Assembly (NCBI GenBank): GCA_948567375.1
Contig: OX419758.1
Coordinates: forward strand, 47,383,473 to 47,447,472
From: Lunularia cruciata
Taxonomy: Eukaryota > Streptophyta > Marchantiopsida > Lunulariales > Lunulariaceae
Length of the DNA: 64,000 nucleotides
Direction: 5' to 3'
Shown: piece after piece, positions 53,026-64,000 of the stretch
Layout of the letters: every line of letters starts with the position of its first letter
Numbering within the stretch: position 1 is the first letter of the stretch
Made by a program: the position numbers and the translations under genes
Notes under the pieces: model-generated
Told to the model about the DNA's origin: nothing
What the model saw: only the letters and a program-made list of their open reading frames with translations
Databases searched by the model: none

Positions 53026-54200
53026 TCTGGAAACTACAAAGTGTTACTATGAGAATATATCCTCTACTTCACTCAAGCTCTATGAGTTCGTGGAGAACTC
53101 TTGGAATTTTGGTTTGCAAAATCTTAAAGAAAATTTCCAGATTTCACATTCCCATGGTTCTCTTTCACAAAGTGAGACTCTAAAAATCTATCTCCGCCAA
53201 TAGCTCTACAAATAATTGTTCTAATGAACTAAAAATCTACTTATTTAGACTTGTAAGTCAAAAGCTATACACTTTTGAATTTGCACTTTCCTACATGAAA
53301 ATTTTGAAATCCTATAGATTTTGAAAATTCACAACCTTGGCCACAGTAGTTCAAAATCTACAAGAGAGGACTCAATCAAAAGCTCTTGAGTACCTCTTTC
53401 AAATGAACAAAAAATGAACTCATTTTAGCAAATAGATATGGAGTTATGACCTCTAGAGTTTTCTATGCTAAACTTCTAGATCTCATTGAATCACAAAATT
53501 CAAATGCTTATAAATTTAAGAAAAACGATTCAAATTCTATAAAAAAAATTTGCAATCAATAGCTCTTGACAAGATGCTTGTAATGAGTCCAAGATCACCT
53601 CATTTGAAGATGTGAGTCCAAAGTTCAAGTCTTTGAAAGTTGCATATTTGAGCACCACCAACCGCACAAGATCACAGATTGAAGAAATTCAAAACTTGTT
53701 CCACAAAACTCCAAATTTAGCAAGCATGTAATCAAAATAAAACTATTTCACAGGTGTTGCCAATGAGCACGAGATTGAAACATTTGGACATGGAGCAAAA
53801 AAGTTACAAGGTGTTGAAATTTGAGCTCAAACCCTAAAATCTCCCAAAGATGATAGAATCCAAATCTTCATAACTTCTATGTGTAGGTGATCTTCAAGCG
53901 TGCTTGGTATCAATCAAAAGAGCTTCCCAAAGCACTTCCAATGCCTTAAAAAAGCACTCCATTTGAACACCATATGATGAAGATTCAAACTCTCAAATCT
54001 GGATCCTCTGTCAGAAATTTCAATCACTGATAACGTTTTGCAAAGCTCAAAATGATGCAATCTTGGTGGCTATGGAAAGCTCCTGTGAAGGCGCTTCTAG
54101 CGAGACCTGAATTGAAGTGTTTGGACATGTATGTGTTGAGATATGGCTTCTAAAACTTTCCGGACTCCTCTCCTCTCAAACTTTTGAATCCTCCTCAAGT

Positions 54201-55807
54201 AGTATCATTCATTCTTCTCATTACATTACCATTGTCTTTAGAATGATGGTTGTTAACAAATTTACAGGATAGTAGAGAATAACACAAAAAAGCAATTTTA
54301 AGCAATTAATAAAGCTTATGTTATGATAACATGATATTACAAATTGTAAGTAATATTGTAAGCATAGAGTAAATATAGAGACCAGTATAGAATGTTAGAA
54401 CAATAAGCTAAACCATATGCAATTAATTTGTTACATGTGCATCCAATATATGGTACTTGAGAATAAAACCAAAATATAAATTATAAAACTTAAGATTTGA
54501 ATTTGACATAAACTTAAGAAAACTTGTATTACATATGGTTTTTCATAAACATACTAAACAATAGTAATGTTATATCAATTATGTATAGATGCAATATGGA
54601 TATGATGATAAACTTTTAGAATTCATAATTTTTCATTCTCTTCAAAAAAGTGTTCATAATTAGACTCAATATTTTATATCATCAGCATAATGCATTTAGA
54701 ATATGCTTATATTTCAATTAAAGTCAATAAATAAAGTTCCAATTAATAATAATATATATACATAGTATTCAAAATTAGAAAACTTCAAGTTAAATTATTA
54801 CTTCTTATTCAAGTGATAGATTTGTTATCTTTTCTGATTCTTATTAAGGTATTACACATTGGTTCTTGATTTGTTAATGACTTAAAAGTACAAAATATTT
54901 AGATATGTTTGAATCTTTTGTACAAAACTTCTTTCTAATGTCTTGAATTGCTGATCTTTGTGTTATATTAAAACTTTATATAGTTATTTACATGAGATTT
55001 AAGAACAGTAAAAGATATGCAACATCATTATAAATGCTTTCATATTCTTTTCTTCTATCGTTATATTTCATCTGTTGTACATCATGATAACATGTCATAT
55101 GGGCTTTTTTTTCTTTCTAAATATCAAGGATACTTTTCCCATTATGTTATAATTTTAAATGATTTTTTTAAATAATATAATACAATTATATATATATACA
55201 AAAAATTTTGTATATACCAACTTAATACATGTATTTGGCTCACATGTAAGTCCTATTCACTTCTTTCTACTTGTCTTCTTCTATTCTATATAAAACATGA
55301 TTAAGATTAATTTAATTTTCATTCTTTGATTGGAAGGATATTGTAATATTTGATGTAAAATATTTTATAAAAGTATGAAAAGTAACATCTCCTTGCATAT
55401 TTCCATTAAGTAGAGAGGTTATAATGTTAATAGTATTTCAGAAAATAATATTCTAATGATCTCAAGGATTTCATACGAAACTATAAAATTTGTTTGTTAA
55501 TTTAGATCCTCTAGGAAAATAATCACTTAGAATGTGCTACTTGGATGGGAAATTGGTTATATTTAATCCTTAAGAGTTATAAATGAAGAATTTAAAACAG
55601 AAATAATGTTGATTGCTTGTGAAAAATCACAATAAAAAATAAAAAATAAACAAATTAATCACCATCACAAGTAGAAAATAAAAAATTAATCTCAATGGAA
55701 AATCATCTATCTTACATTCAAATTTATAATTACTTTGTTATATAAGAATTCATTTTTTTTCATACTCTATGTAAAAGGTTTTCTTATAGTTTTCATTCAT
55801 GACTTAG
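54201..55807. other. AT-rich, gene-free block (middle part)
   Basis: About 1.6 kb between LINE B and the G2 fossil with the same AT-rich character as 44.3-48.9 kb. No gene or RNA seen. Confidence 0.5.
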
Positions 55808-56563
55808 TGTAATACTCCGAGGACAAGAGAAGAGAGAAAACACCGATTTCATACTTAATCTTTCGATGCTCCAAAGGAACACCTTCTATTTATTATATAG
55901 ACAAAGAGGATATCCTCCAAGGAAGCTCCACCATAGGATTAGGCACACATATAGGTGACATGTCAGCAAGCTCCATCCTTGGATTACTTACTTGGATGGG
56001 TGACATGTTGGTCTAGGTCCTATCTGGTTGGTCAAACAAGCTTTGACTAGAGGGAATCTTTTAGAGAATCTTATTGTAAGAATCTCATAATCACATGGGT
56101 AAGGTATTGTTGGGAAGCTCTCAATGAGACAAACTAGGAGGGAGGGAAGGCCAACCTCTCCTCACAATGGGAGAGGAGGAATCTGTACATTTTTGAGATC
56201 TAATTCATATGTTGACGCCTTTGAAATTGCCTTCAAAGATTTCAGGTATATTTTGGTTCCTACTCTATTAGTAGAAGTCCCCTTTTGGTGATGCCTCTTT
56301 TTGATCTGTTTAGTCAATCATGTGTAACATCCTTCCAGATGTTACCAAACCAATTCTCACTTTTAAATCATATGTCTAGCTATTGGTTATAAGGTTTTCA
56401 GTCTATTTCATTTTTAGTCTATTTTGGTTTCAGTCCTATCATTAAAAGTACTCTTTAGTGACACTTCTATCTGATCTATTTTGACCATCATGTATAACAT
56501 CATTCTAGATGTTACACAACTGAATTTCTCATCTAGATCATATGGCTAGCTCTTGGTATTACA
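55808..56563 (-). repeat. G2 3' LTR (756 bp)
   Basis: Plus-strand ends TGTAATAC and GTATTACA form an 8-bp perfect inverted terminal repeat, standard TG..CA LTR ends. Aligns along its full length with the LTR at 61689. Confidence 0.93.
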
Positions 56564-56578
56564 GACCTCCCTCCTTTT
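56564..56578 (-). other. G2 polypurine tract
   Basis: Minus strand reads AAAAGGAGGGAGGTC directly against the 3' LTR, the expected plus-strand priming site. Confidence 0.85.
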
Positions 56579-59500
56579 AAGATGCAACGTCTTCGTTGTG
56601 CAATTGTTGCTCAAATGCTTGCACCAACACCGGTGTATGTGTCAAGTTGGCAGTGGGCTCTCAAGTTGCTTCATAGAGGGGGTAACCTTTCCATTATAAT
56701 AGATAGTCCACCTGCAGATGGTGAGTATCATGCATACATTTTTGGAGAATACGCTCCATTTCATATTCCTCTGTGCCATCAATGAGTGTCGGACAAGGTC
56801 GAATGTCTTGTGTGGAATGACATTGGCCTTATCAGGGAGCATATCTTCATAGTAAGGAAACATGGAACATTGGATGGATCTTCTTGTGTGGTGGTGGCTC
56901 AAGGTGATAGGCCATAGCGCCGACTCAATGAAGAATCAAGAAAGGTCCAATAAAATGAGGTCTGCTTACGAGGTCCAACTAATGTGAGGTTGGTTGTCGA
57001 TAGCCACACTTGATCCCCAAAATTGAACTCCATGTGCCTACCGTGTGCATTAGCATACTACTTCTGTCGATTTTGTGCAATCTGTAATCTGTCCTTGGTG
57101 CTCTCCATACATTGTTGGATTCTAGAAACAAATGTGTTGACTGCATTGACCTTGGTAGCCACTGGACAGATCTTCATCAAGCTAAAAGGTGTGAAGGGAT
57201 GATCACCATACATGAGGAAGAACGGAGTGACTTGGGTGGATGCATTCATTGAATTGTTGTAAGTGAATTCCACCAATAGGAGTAGGGTGTCCCACCTCTC
57301 TTGCTCTTCCAAGGTGAAGCCGCGTAATATGTCTTCAATCGTGTGATTAGCCTGCTCTATTTTTCCATCTGTTTGTGGGTGGTAAGGTGTGGACAAGGCC
57401 AACTTGGTTTTGAAGAAACCAAAGAGTGTTCACCAAAACAAACTGGTGAATTGAGTGCCTCTATCGGTGATGAGTACTCTAGATAAGCCATGGTGAGAGA
57501 AGACTGCATCTAAGTATAATTGAGCTAGTTGTGGAGCAATCACATCCTTGGTAGTAGGGCATACATCAATCATTTTGCTGAGCTGGTCCACAAAAACCAC
57601 GATGGAGTCAAACCCTGAGGTGGTCTTGGGTAATTCACAAACAAGATCCACACTCACTTGTTCCCAACGTTGGGTAGGAGTGGGGAGAGGTTGAAGGAGC
57701 CTTGCAAGAGCTTGATTAGAAGCTTTGTTCTGTTGACAAAGTAGGAAACTATGCACGTAGTTTTATCACATCATTGCTCATCTTGGGCCAATAGTAATGG
57801 CGTTGGACTACATCCAAGGTCTTGTCCACTCCGACATGATCTACAATGGCCAAATCATGACATTTCGCTAGAATGGTGGTGTGTAATTTTGGGACATTTG
57901 GGATTCATAATCTACCATCACAAAAGGTGAGTCCTTGGGTGTTGGTGATGCCTTTGGATGATTGCGCTTGTACAATCTTTGGATCAGTTTTTGTATCAGC
58001 CAGAATCTTTGGCCAGAATTTAGGGTTAATCTTAACCTCTACCACCAAGTTGTTTGCCATTGACATTTGGGTGAATGCATATGCAAGTTGCTTCTTACCT
58101 TTCATATAGGTGATTTTCATGTCAAAGCATTTTTGCCACTCTGCCTACCAAATCTGGCAACGAGATAGATCCTTTGACGTCTCTAAGTAGACTATAGGTT
58201 TGTGGTCTATCTCTACTACAAATGCCTTCTTGCCCAAATAGTGCTTCCAATGCTTGGTTGCCAGAATGATGGCCAGCTCTTCTTGTTCTATGGTGTGGTA
58301 GTTGCGCTTTGCCAATAACAACTTTCAAGAGAAATATGCAATTGGATGCCATCCATCATGCCACTCTTGTTGTAGGATTGCTCCTATTGCTATGCTTGAT
58401 GCATCTGTAGCCAACTTGATTGGATGTTTTGGGTCATACCACTTCAAGATTGGTGCATGTAGCAAGGCGGCTTTCAATTCTTGAAAGGCCAACTCTTGTG
58501 CAGTTCTCCATGTCCACTTCTTCCCCTTGTCAAGTAGTTCCGTTAAAGGTTGTGCAACCTTGGAGAAGTCCTTGACAAATCTACAATATAATCCCATCAA
58601 CCCCAAGAAGCTCTTGAGTTGAGTCTGATCTTTTGGGGCACTCTATTTTTGAATGACCTCTATTTATCCATTAATACTTGAATACCCTCTGCACTTACTC
58701 TATGCCCCGATTAGTCTATTCAGACTTGCCAAACTCACACTTTGAGATTTTAGCATACAATCAATTATGTCTTAGAATTTGGAGGACCTCTCATAGATGT
58801 TGTTTGTGTTCCGTCATCGTGCTACTATATACTAAGATGTCATCCAAGAAGACAATAATAGACTTATCCAAGTATGGATGAAATATGTCATTCATTAGAC
58901 TCATGAAAGTGACAAGTGCATTGGTGAGGCCAAAAGACATCACAAGATACTCAAAGTGGTCATACTTGGTTCAAAAGGTAGTTTTGTACACATCCTTCTC
59001 TGCAATTTGGATTTGATTGTAACCGCTCTGCAAGTCTAATTTGGTGAAGCATCTTGCTTCATGGAGTTGATCGCACAGGTCATCCATGCGAGGTAAGGGG
59101 TATTTGTTTGTCACTGTCTGTTGATTGAGACCTTGATAGTCAATGCACATGCGCATTGTACCATCCTTCTTCTTCACAAACAAGACAAGACCCCCATATG
59201 GTGATACGCTAGGTTGGATGAACCCTTTTTGTAGCATCTCCTCAATTTGAGTCTTACACTCCTCCAACTCATGGGGTGATAGGCGATATGGGGCCTTACA
59301 AGGAGGTGTCTTCCTTGAGAGTGTCTCAATTTTATGATCTACTCTCCTTTTTGGTAGTAATCATGAGGAGAGATAATTGGGAAAGACATCTTAAAACTCA
59401 TCCACCACATCCTTCAATTTATCAAGAATTTGTCCTTCGAGTTGTGCATTCTAGAATTCTCTTATAAGACCCATGAAACATCTACCGGTCTTACAGACAA

Positions 59501-61676
59501 TTGCCGTCCCTATGACATATAGAGGCAGTTCCTACCTATGTGATTTTTCTTTCACCCCAATGATTGACCATTGGTGGGTTCTCATTACTTTCTTCCTCCA
59601 ATCTACCATAGGGTTGTAATGCTCCATCCATGGCATGCCTAAGATTGCATCATAATGAGCTAATTATATCACTCGCCACTCAATTGCTTCTTGATATTCT
59701 CCTATAGAGAGTGTTACCCGTCTAGGTAATGATTCAATCCTCTTTGGTTTCCTGTCAGGTAACTCTACTTCTTCACTCATATCTCTCTCTAGATCCATTC
59801 CCAATCTTATTGCAAAAGAGCAAGACAAGAAATTCTCGATTGCTCCTAGATCTATTAATACTCTCACTTGATTGCCTTCTAGGACTCCATTCACTACAAT
59901 CAATTATGAGGTTGCCTTTTAGGATCTTTGTGCATTAATCTTCTTCCTTCCCTTGCTTCTTTGCTTCCTTATTGAGTTAGTAAGGCCGCAAGGTACATTT
60001 ACTGGCAATCTTTGTTTTCCAAAGTGATTTCCACCTCCTCCTCTTCAATGCACCTCTCCATGTTGTTCAAAGATTGCCTGTACAAAGGCCGAGGGCCTCT
60101 AGGGAAACGAGTGCAAAAATTGGTAGATATGTGCCCAATACGGCCACAATTGTAACAATGACATTGTTCTCCTCGAGTTCCTTCCCCTTGTGGGACTCCA
60201 TCTCTTTGTTCTCTTACCCGTCCATGCTCCCCTTGAAGCGGTCGTGCTCCTTGATCTTGAAATTGGAGGTTGCCAAATTCCATTGGTACTGGTCCACCCA
60301 TGTGTGATATTTCTACCCAATAATGTTGAGGTGGAACTACTTCATCACCTCCACCCAATGCTCTTGCTATTCTTTATGCACAAGCAATGGCTTCAAATAC
60401 CGTGTGAGGATTTTGCACCATGACTTCTTGGCAAATCTGCTCCTTCAACCCTCGTTTGAAATTATGAAGAGACTCTATTGGACTCATGTCAGTTCTTGCA
60501 ACATGTAGATCCAGAAATGCCTCCACATACTCTTGTACGCTATTCTTTTGTCTCAATCCACATAGTCGGGTTTGGGCCATCTGCACGGGATCCACCAATT
60601 GGAAATTCTTCAGCAATCCTTCTTGCATTGCTGTCCACGTGATCTTCCTTCTCTCTGCCAATAGGGATCATTCCCAAACATCATAACATGTGAAGGATTT
60701 ATCGGTCAAGTACTCACATGCAAACATGCTTACATCATGCTCTGTGATCTCTTTTGAGAACAATCGGAAATATCAATTCATTCTTGAGATCCAATTTTCC
60801 ACTACTCCCATCGTACGTGGCCTTTTGTAAGGCTCAATGTTGCAAGTCTTCTTCATCCGGAATAGTAATGTGGCTTCATCGTTGATAGGGTTTGTAGGCA
60901 CAGGTGCCTTTCCAAGTACTTCAGTTGCATGTATTGGGTTTTGAGACGGCTCTTCTTCTTGCATGCTTGATTGTTCTTGAGGATATGCACTTGACTTTGT
61001 GATGTCTCCATGGTCATCTAATCTCTTGAAATTCATTTAACATCCCTTGCATTTCTTGCACCAACTCTTGTAATTGCAGATCCATGGTTCTTGCAACACT
61101 AAATTGCTAATATCTACTTCAATATAGAGTCAATATGATCACTCTGGAAGGCGCACAAACTATTGGAACTACCATTGGGACCTCAGAAGCTATCACTAGT
61201 TGACAATACTCCTCACCAAAATTCCTAACCACAAAATCTCTAAACATCACTTTTGGTCTCACTTCATAATGGATTTCTACTTGAGTGTTGACAGGAAAAG
61301 GATTTGGAACATTCACATCCATATCATCATAATAGAATGTAGATTGTTAAATCCCACTCTTTGTCATATATCACTAAAGGTAGAATCACCAGGTTTGGTG
61401 AGTTCATCATCCTGTCCATGAATTCTGCACCAAAGTGATAAACTAGCAATACCCTCATTTGCTCATGCTGGATGTACATAACCTTGATGTGGAATGGATT
61501 TGAGGATAGAAAGCTACTTGCGGGAAATTATCCTCCCAATGCATCCATCCCATCCGCTCTCTAAAGTCCTTCCTAAGTCTAACAGTTACTTTATGTTCTA
61601 CACCTCAAATTACTTGGTTTCAGTAATTCATGCTCTTCCAAGAGGGGTGATCCACTCTCTTGGACTAAAACACTCA

Positions 61677-61687
61677 CTCTGATACCA
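61677..61687 (-). other. G2 primer-binding site (initiator Met tRNA)
   Basis: Minus strand reads TGGTATCAGAG just inside the 5' LTR, the usual complement of the 3' end of plant initiator methionine tRNA. Confidence 0.9.
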
Positions 61688-61688
61688 T

Positions 61689-62457
61689 TGTAATACTTTG
61701 AGGACAAGAAAAGAGAGAAAACATAGATTTCACACTCAATCATTCGATGTCCCAAAGGAACACCTTCTCTTTATTATATAGACGAAGATGATCTCCTCTA
61801 AAGAAGCTCCACCATAGGATTAGGCACACAGATAGGTGACATGTCAGCAAGCTCCACCCTTGGATTACTTACTTGGATGGGTGACATGTCAGTCTAGGTC
61901 CTATCTGGTTGGTCAAACAAGCTTTGACTGGAGGGAATCTTTTAGAGAGTCTTCTTGTATAAATCTCAGAATCACGTGGGTAAGGCACCGTTGGGAAGTT
62001 CTTGACGAGACAAACCAAGAGGGGAGGGAAGGCCAACCCTTCCTCCATTTAGGGGAGTATCCACACATTTTCAAGGCCTAATTCATTTGTTTAGGCCTCC
62101 AAAATTGCTTTAAAGATTTCGTGTGTATTTTGTTTCCTACTCTATTAGTAGAAGTCCACTTTTGGTTCCTACTCTATTAGTAGAAGTCCCCTTTTGGTGA
62201 TACCTCTTCTGATATGTTTGGTCCATCATGTGTAACATCATTCCAGATGTTATCAAACCGATTCTCACTTTTAAATCATATGTCTAGCTATTGGTTATAA
62301 GGTTTTCAAGTTTATTTTGGTTTCAATCCTATCAGTAGAATTACTCTTCTGGTGATACTTCTATTTGATCTATCTTGACCATCATGTATAACATCATTCT
62401 AGATGCTACCAAACCAAATTTCACATCTAGATCATATGGCTAGGTCTTGGTATTACA
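61689..62457 (-). repeat. G2 5' LTR (769 bp)
   Basis: Starts TGTAATACTTTGAGG and ends GGTATTACA on the plus strand. Near 62145-62190 the segment CCTACTCTATTAGTAGAAGT is present twice in a row, which explains part of the extra length over the other LTR. Confidence 0.93.
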
Positions 62458-62962
62458 CTTAAATATCATAGAGTATTTTAATAATTAAGAAGCACTAAAG
62501 ATGTTAGAGTAGAAGCTTCACCCAACTTTGTTAACTTCTTAAGTCAAATCATATTACAAAATGAGGATATTCATGATAATGTAGATCATTAACATTTATT
62601 CTAAGTTTTTTCTTAAATATTAATAATGATATTAGTGATTGTAAGTTTATGTTTTCTGAGTTTGATAAGTGTGATATTGTTTCAACCAAAAGAAAGGAGA
62701 AATTAATTTAGATAAAAATTCCTCATTCTACTACCATGAAAATTTGATTAATCCAAATTATCTTGATTGTAGCTTTTGTATTTAATTAAATATTTCAAAT
62801 TTCCCTCGAAAAAAGACTTTCAAGACAATGAATACAGAAGAAAATTAATATATGAAAAATACTACATGCAAAACAAATTTAATGTAAAATAGATAACAAA
62901 ATTAAGAAATTTCTCTCATAATTGAAACTATATGAAAGAATCAACTGTACATTTTTTTAAAT

Positions 62963-63013
<51 letters not shown>

Positions 63014-64000
63014 ATTTCTCTCAAAGATGAAACCTATATGAAGAAGTCAAGTATAAAAAATCAAAATATAAGTTGAACGGATTGTAAATAAAACAAAAAG
63101 ATATCATTTAATGATCAATTCATACTAATAGACTGTATTATTATTAATTATATAATTTTACATATTACTTGTATACCAAAAACAATGAAGAAAGAATAAA
63201 ACGATACTACAAAATCCCATATTGATTACAATATTTTCATGATAAAAGATTTGAAAGGAAATAAAAATTATAATATGAAACATAAATCACAATCTACATT
63301 TAAATAACTAACATTCTGATCAGATATTCAAGGGTATAAAGAAGTATTATATACTGTATGTTTCTTGAGTTTGTAAGGTCATACTCATTTGATGACATTA
63401 TTCCTACCTGTTTGCACAATTCCATCCTTCATCTCTATCCCTATAAGCAATTTAATACATCTTTCTCGTCCAAGCTTTCCGGGCTTAGTTCCATCCATGG
63501 GTAGGGGTACGTACCCTACTATAGTGGGCAGTAAACAATCATCTTTTAAACGTAAGTAAGGTTAAGGAGAGCATACTACTTCTTCTTATATAATCCAAAG
63601 TTTGAAAATAATGAGCTTATCCTCCAAGTTCTATTGTTTGATTATAGTTGTTTCAAGAACTAATGAGTTAGTATTACACTTTAAAATCTTATGCATATTA
63701 TAGATAAAGGAATTACATAATAAGGTTAATTTAAATAAAAATAACCCAATTATATCATATTTTATACTCATACACTTACAGTTAGTCATATATTATTATT
63801 CAATCCATTATTTATTATATTGTATTATTTAATTATTAGGTTTTTGTCTTAGAAATTAGAAGGTTTTACTTTTCCTATTTATCTATGGACATGAATTGAT
63901 GGAATATTAATCTATTTATTTTAAAGTGTGAATTGATGATTGAAGAACTAATTATCTATATGTATATATAATAAATAATATTAGTGTTTTATTTTATACA
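62458..64000. other. AT-rich, gene-free block (right part)
   Basis: Continues the AT-rich DNA seen on the left of the G2 fossil, up to the window edge. No coding signal on either strand. Holds a (TA)n tract at 62965-63013. Confidence 0.5.
62965..63013. repeat. (TA)n microsatellite, about 49 bp
   Basis: Alternating TA tract with a single G interruption near 63005. Confidence 0.95.

Larger units (their letters stand above)
48860..54200 (-). mobile_element. LINE copy B (L1-like, EN-RT)
   Basis: About 5.3 kb, minus strand, homologous throughout to LINE A. Order on the minus strand: a leader of about 1.2 kb (54200-53026), ORF1 (53025-52186), ORF2 from 52185 to about 48950, then a short 3' UTR ending TATTTCATTGTATC near 48860. 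It is better preserved than copy A: YADD and endonuclease motifs are intact, though stops and frameshifts remain. It lies in AT-rich DNA. The 5' end is approximate and no target duplication was found. Confidence 0.85.
55808..62457 (-). mobile_element. Ty3/gypsy LTR retrotransposon fossil G2, end to end
   Basis: A 6650-bp element with both LTRs, a primer-binding site and a polypurine tract. Parts on the minus strand: gag (about 61.0-60.4 kb) with a zinc knuckle CYNCGRIGHISTNF near 60.15 kb, protease (about 59.9-59.66 kb), reverse transcriptase (about 59.3-58.9 kb), RNase H (about 58.6-58.1 kb) and integrase (about 57.75-57.05 kb). The order PR-RT-RH-IN is Ty3/gypsy. No chromodomain was recognised after the integrase. 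Outer flanks CTTAG and CTTAA suggest a 5-bp target duplication with one difference. Broken by roughly ten or more coding interruptions. LTR divergence looks near 10% by eye, suggesting an insertion several million years old under usual plant rates. Confidence 0.9.

Overview
The window is nuclear DNA of a land plant. It holds three intron-containing or plant-specific host genes (a CRT3-type calreticulin, a SHORT-ROOT-class GRAS regulator and a PAF1/ELF7 subunit) in a large amount of LINE and Ty3/gypsy sequence. The style of the LINEs and gypsy elements, and the fairly compact introns, suggest a seed-free plant (bryophyte, lycophyte or fern grade). The species cannot be named from the sequence.

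Layout. 1-960: 3' end of a LINE (family C, + strand). 1889-7272 (-): calreticulin gene, 14 exons that join in frame to 455 codons. 7.3-12.7 kb: non-coding, with a 227-bp fold-back element, a GC-richer island and two long (TA)n tracts. 12756-14183 (-): single-exon SHORT-ROOT-like gene. 16.4-29.3 kb (+): an old broken Ty3/gypsy fossil (called G1 here), split by a 5.4-kb LINE (copy A) in the same orientation. 31608-36909 (-): PAF1/ELF7 gene, 12 exons, 734 codons. 38.5-44.3 kb (-): a second family-C LINE carrying two solo LTRs of a second gypsy family (G2); one of these carries a solo LTR of G1. 44.3-64 kb: a very AT-rich, gene-poor block holding LINE copy B (-, 48.86-54.2 kb) and an end-to-end G2 gypsy fossil (-, 55808-62457).

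All three host genes are on the minus strand and sit in the less repetitive part of the window. They have no obvious shared pathway. CRT3 is an ER lectin chaperone for receptor kinases, the GRAS protein is a developmental transcription regulator, and PAF1 is part of the RNA polymerase II elongation/chromatin complex. The exon models were built by hand from reading frame, GT-AG sites and family alignment from memory, with no transcript evidence.

The most unusual observations are these. The LINE A/B family has an L1-like ORF1 (coiled coil, RRM, C-terminal domain). Its two ORFs share a frame and are separated by a conserved TAG-CAA context like known leaky stops. The calreticulin has a mixed basic/acidic C-terminus, and its HDEL signal sits on a 6-codon final exon. 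There is a long hairpin element at 8.6 kb, and a three-level transposon nest at 38.5-44.3 kb. I found no convincing evidence of a wholly new biological system.
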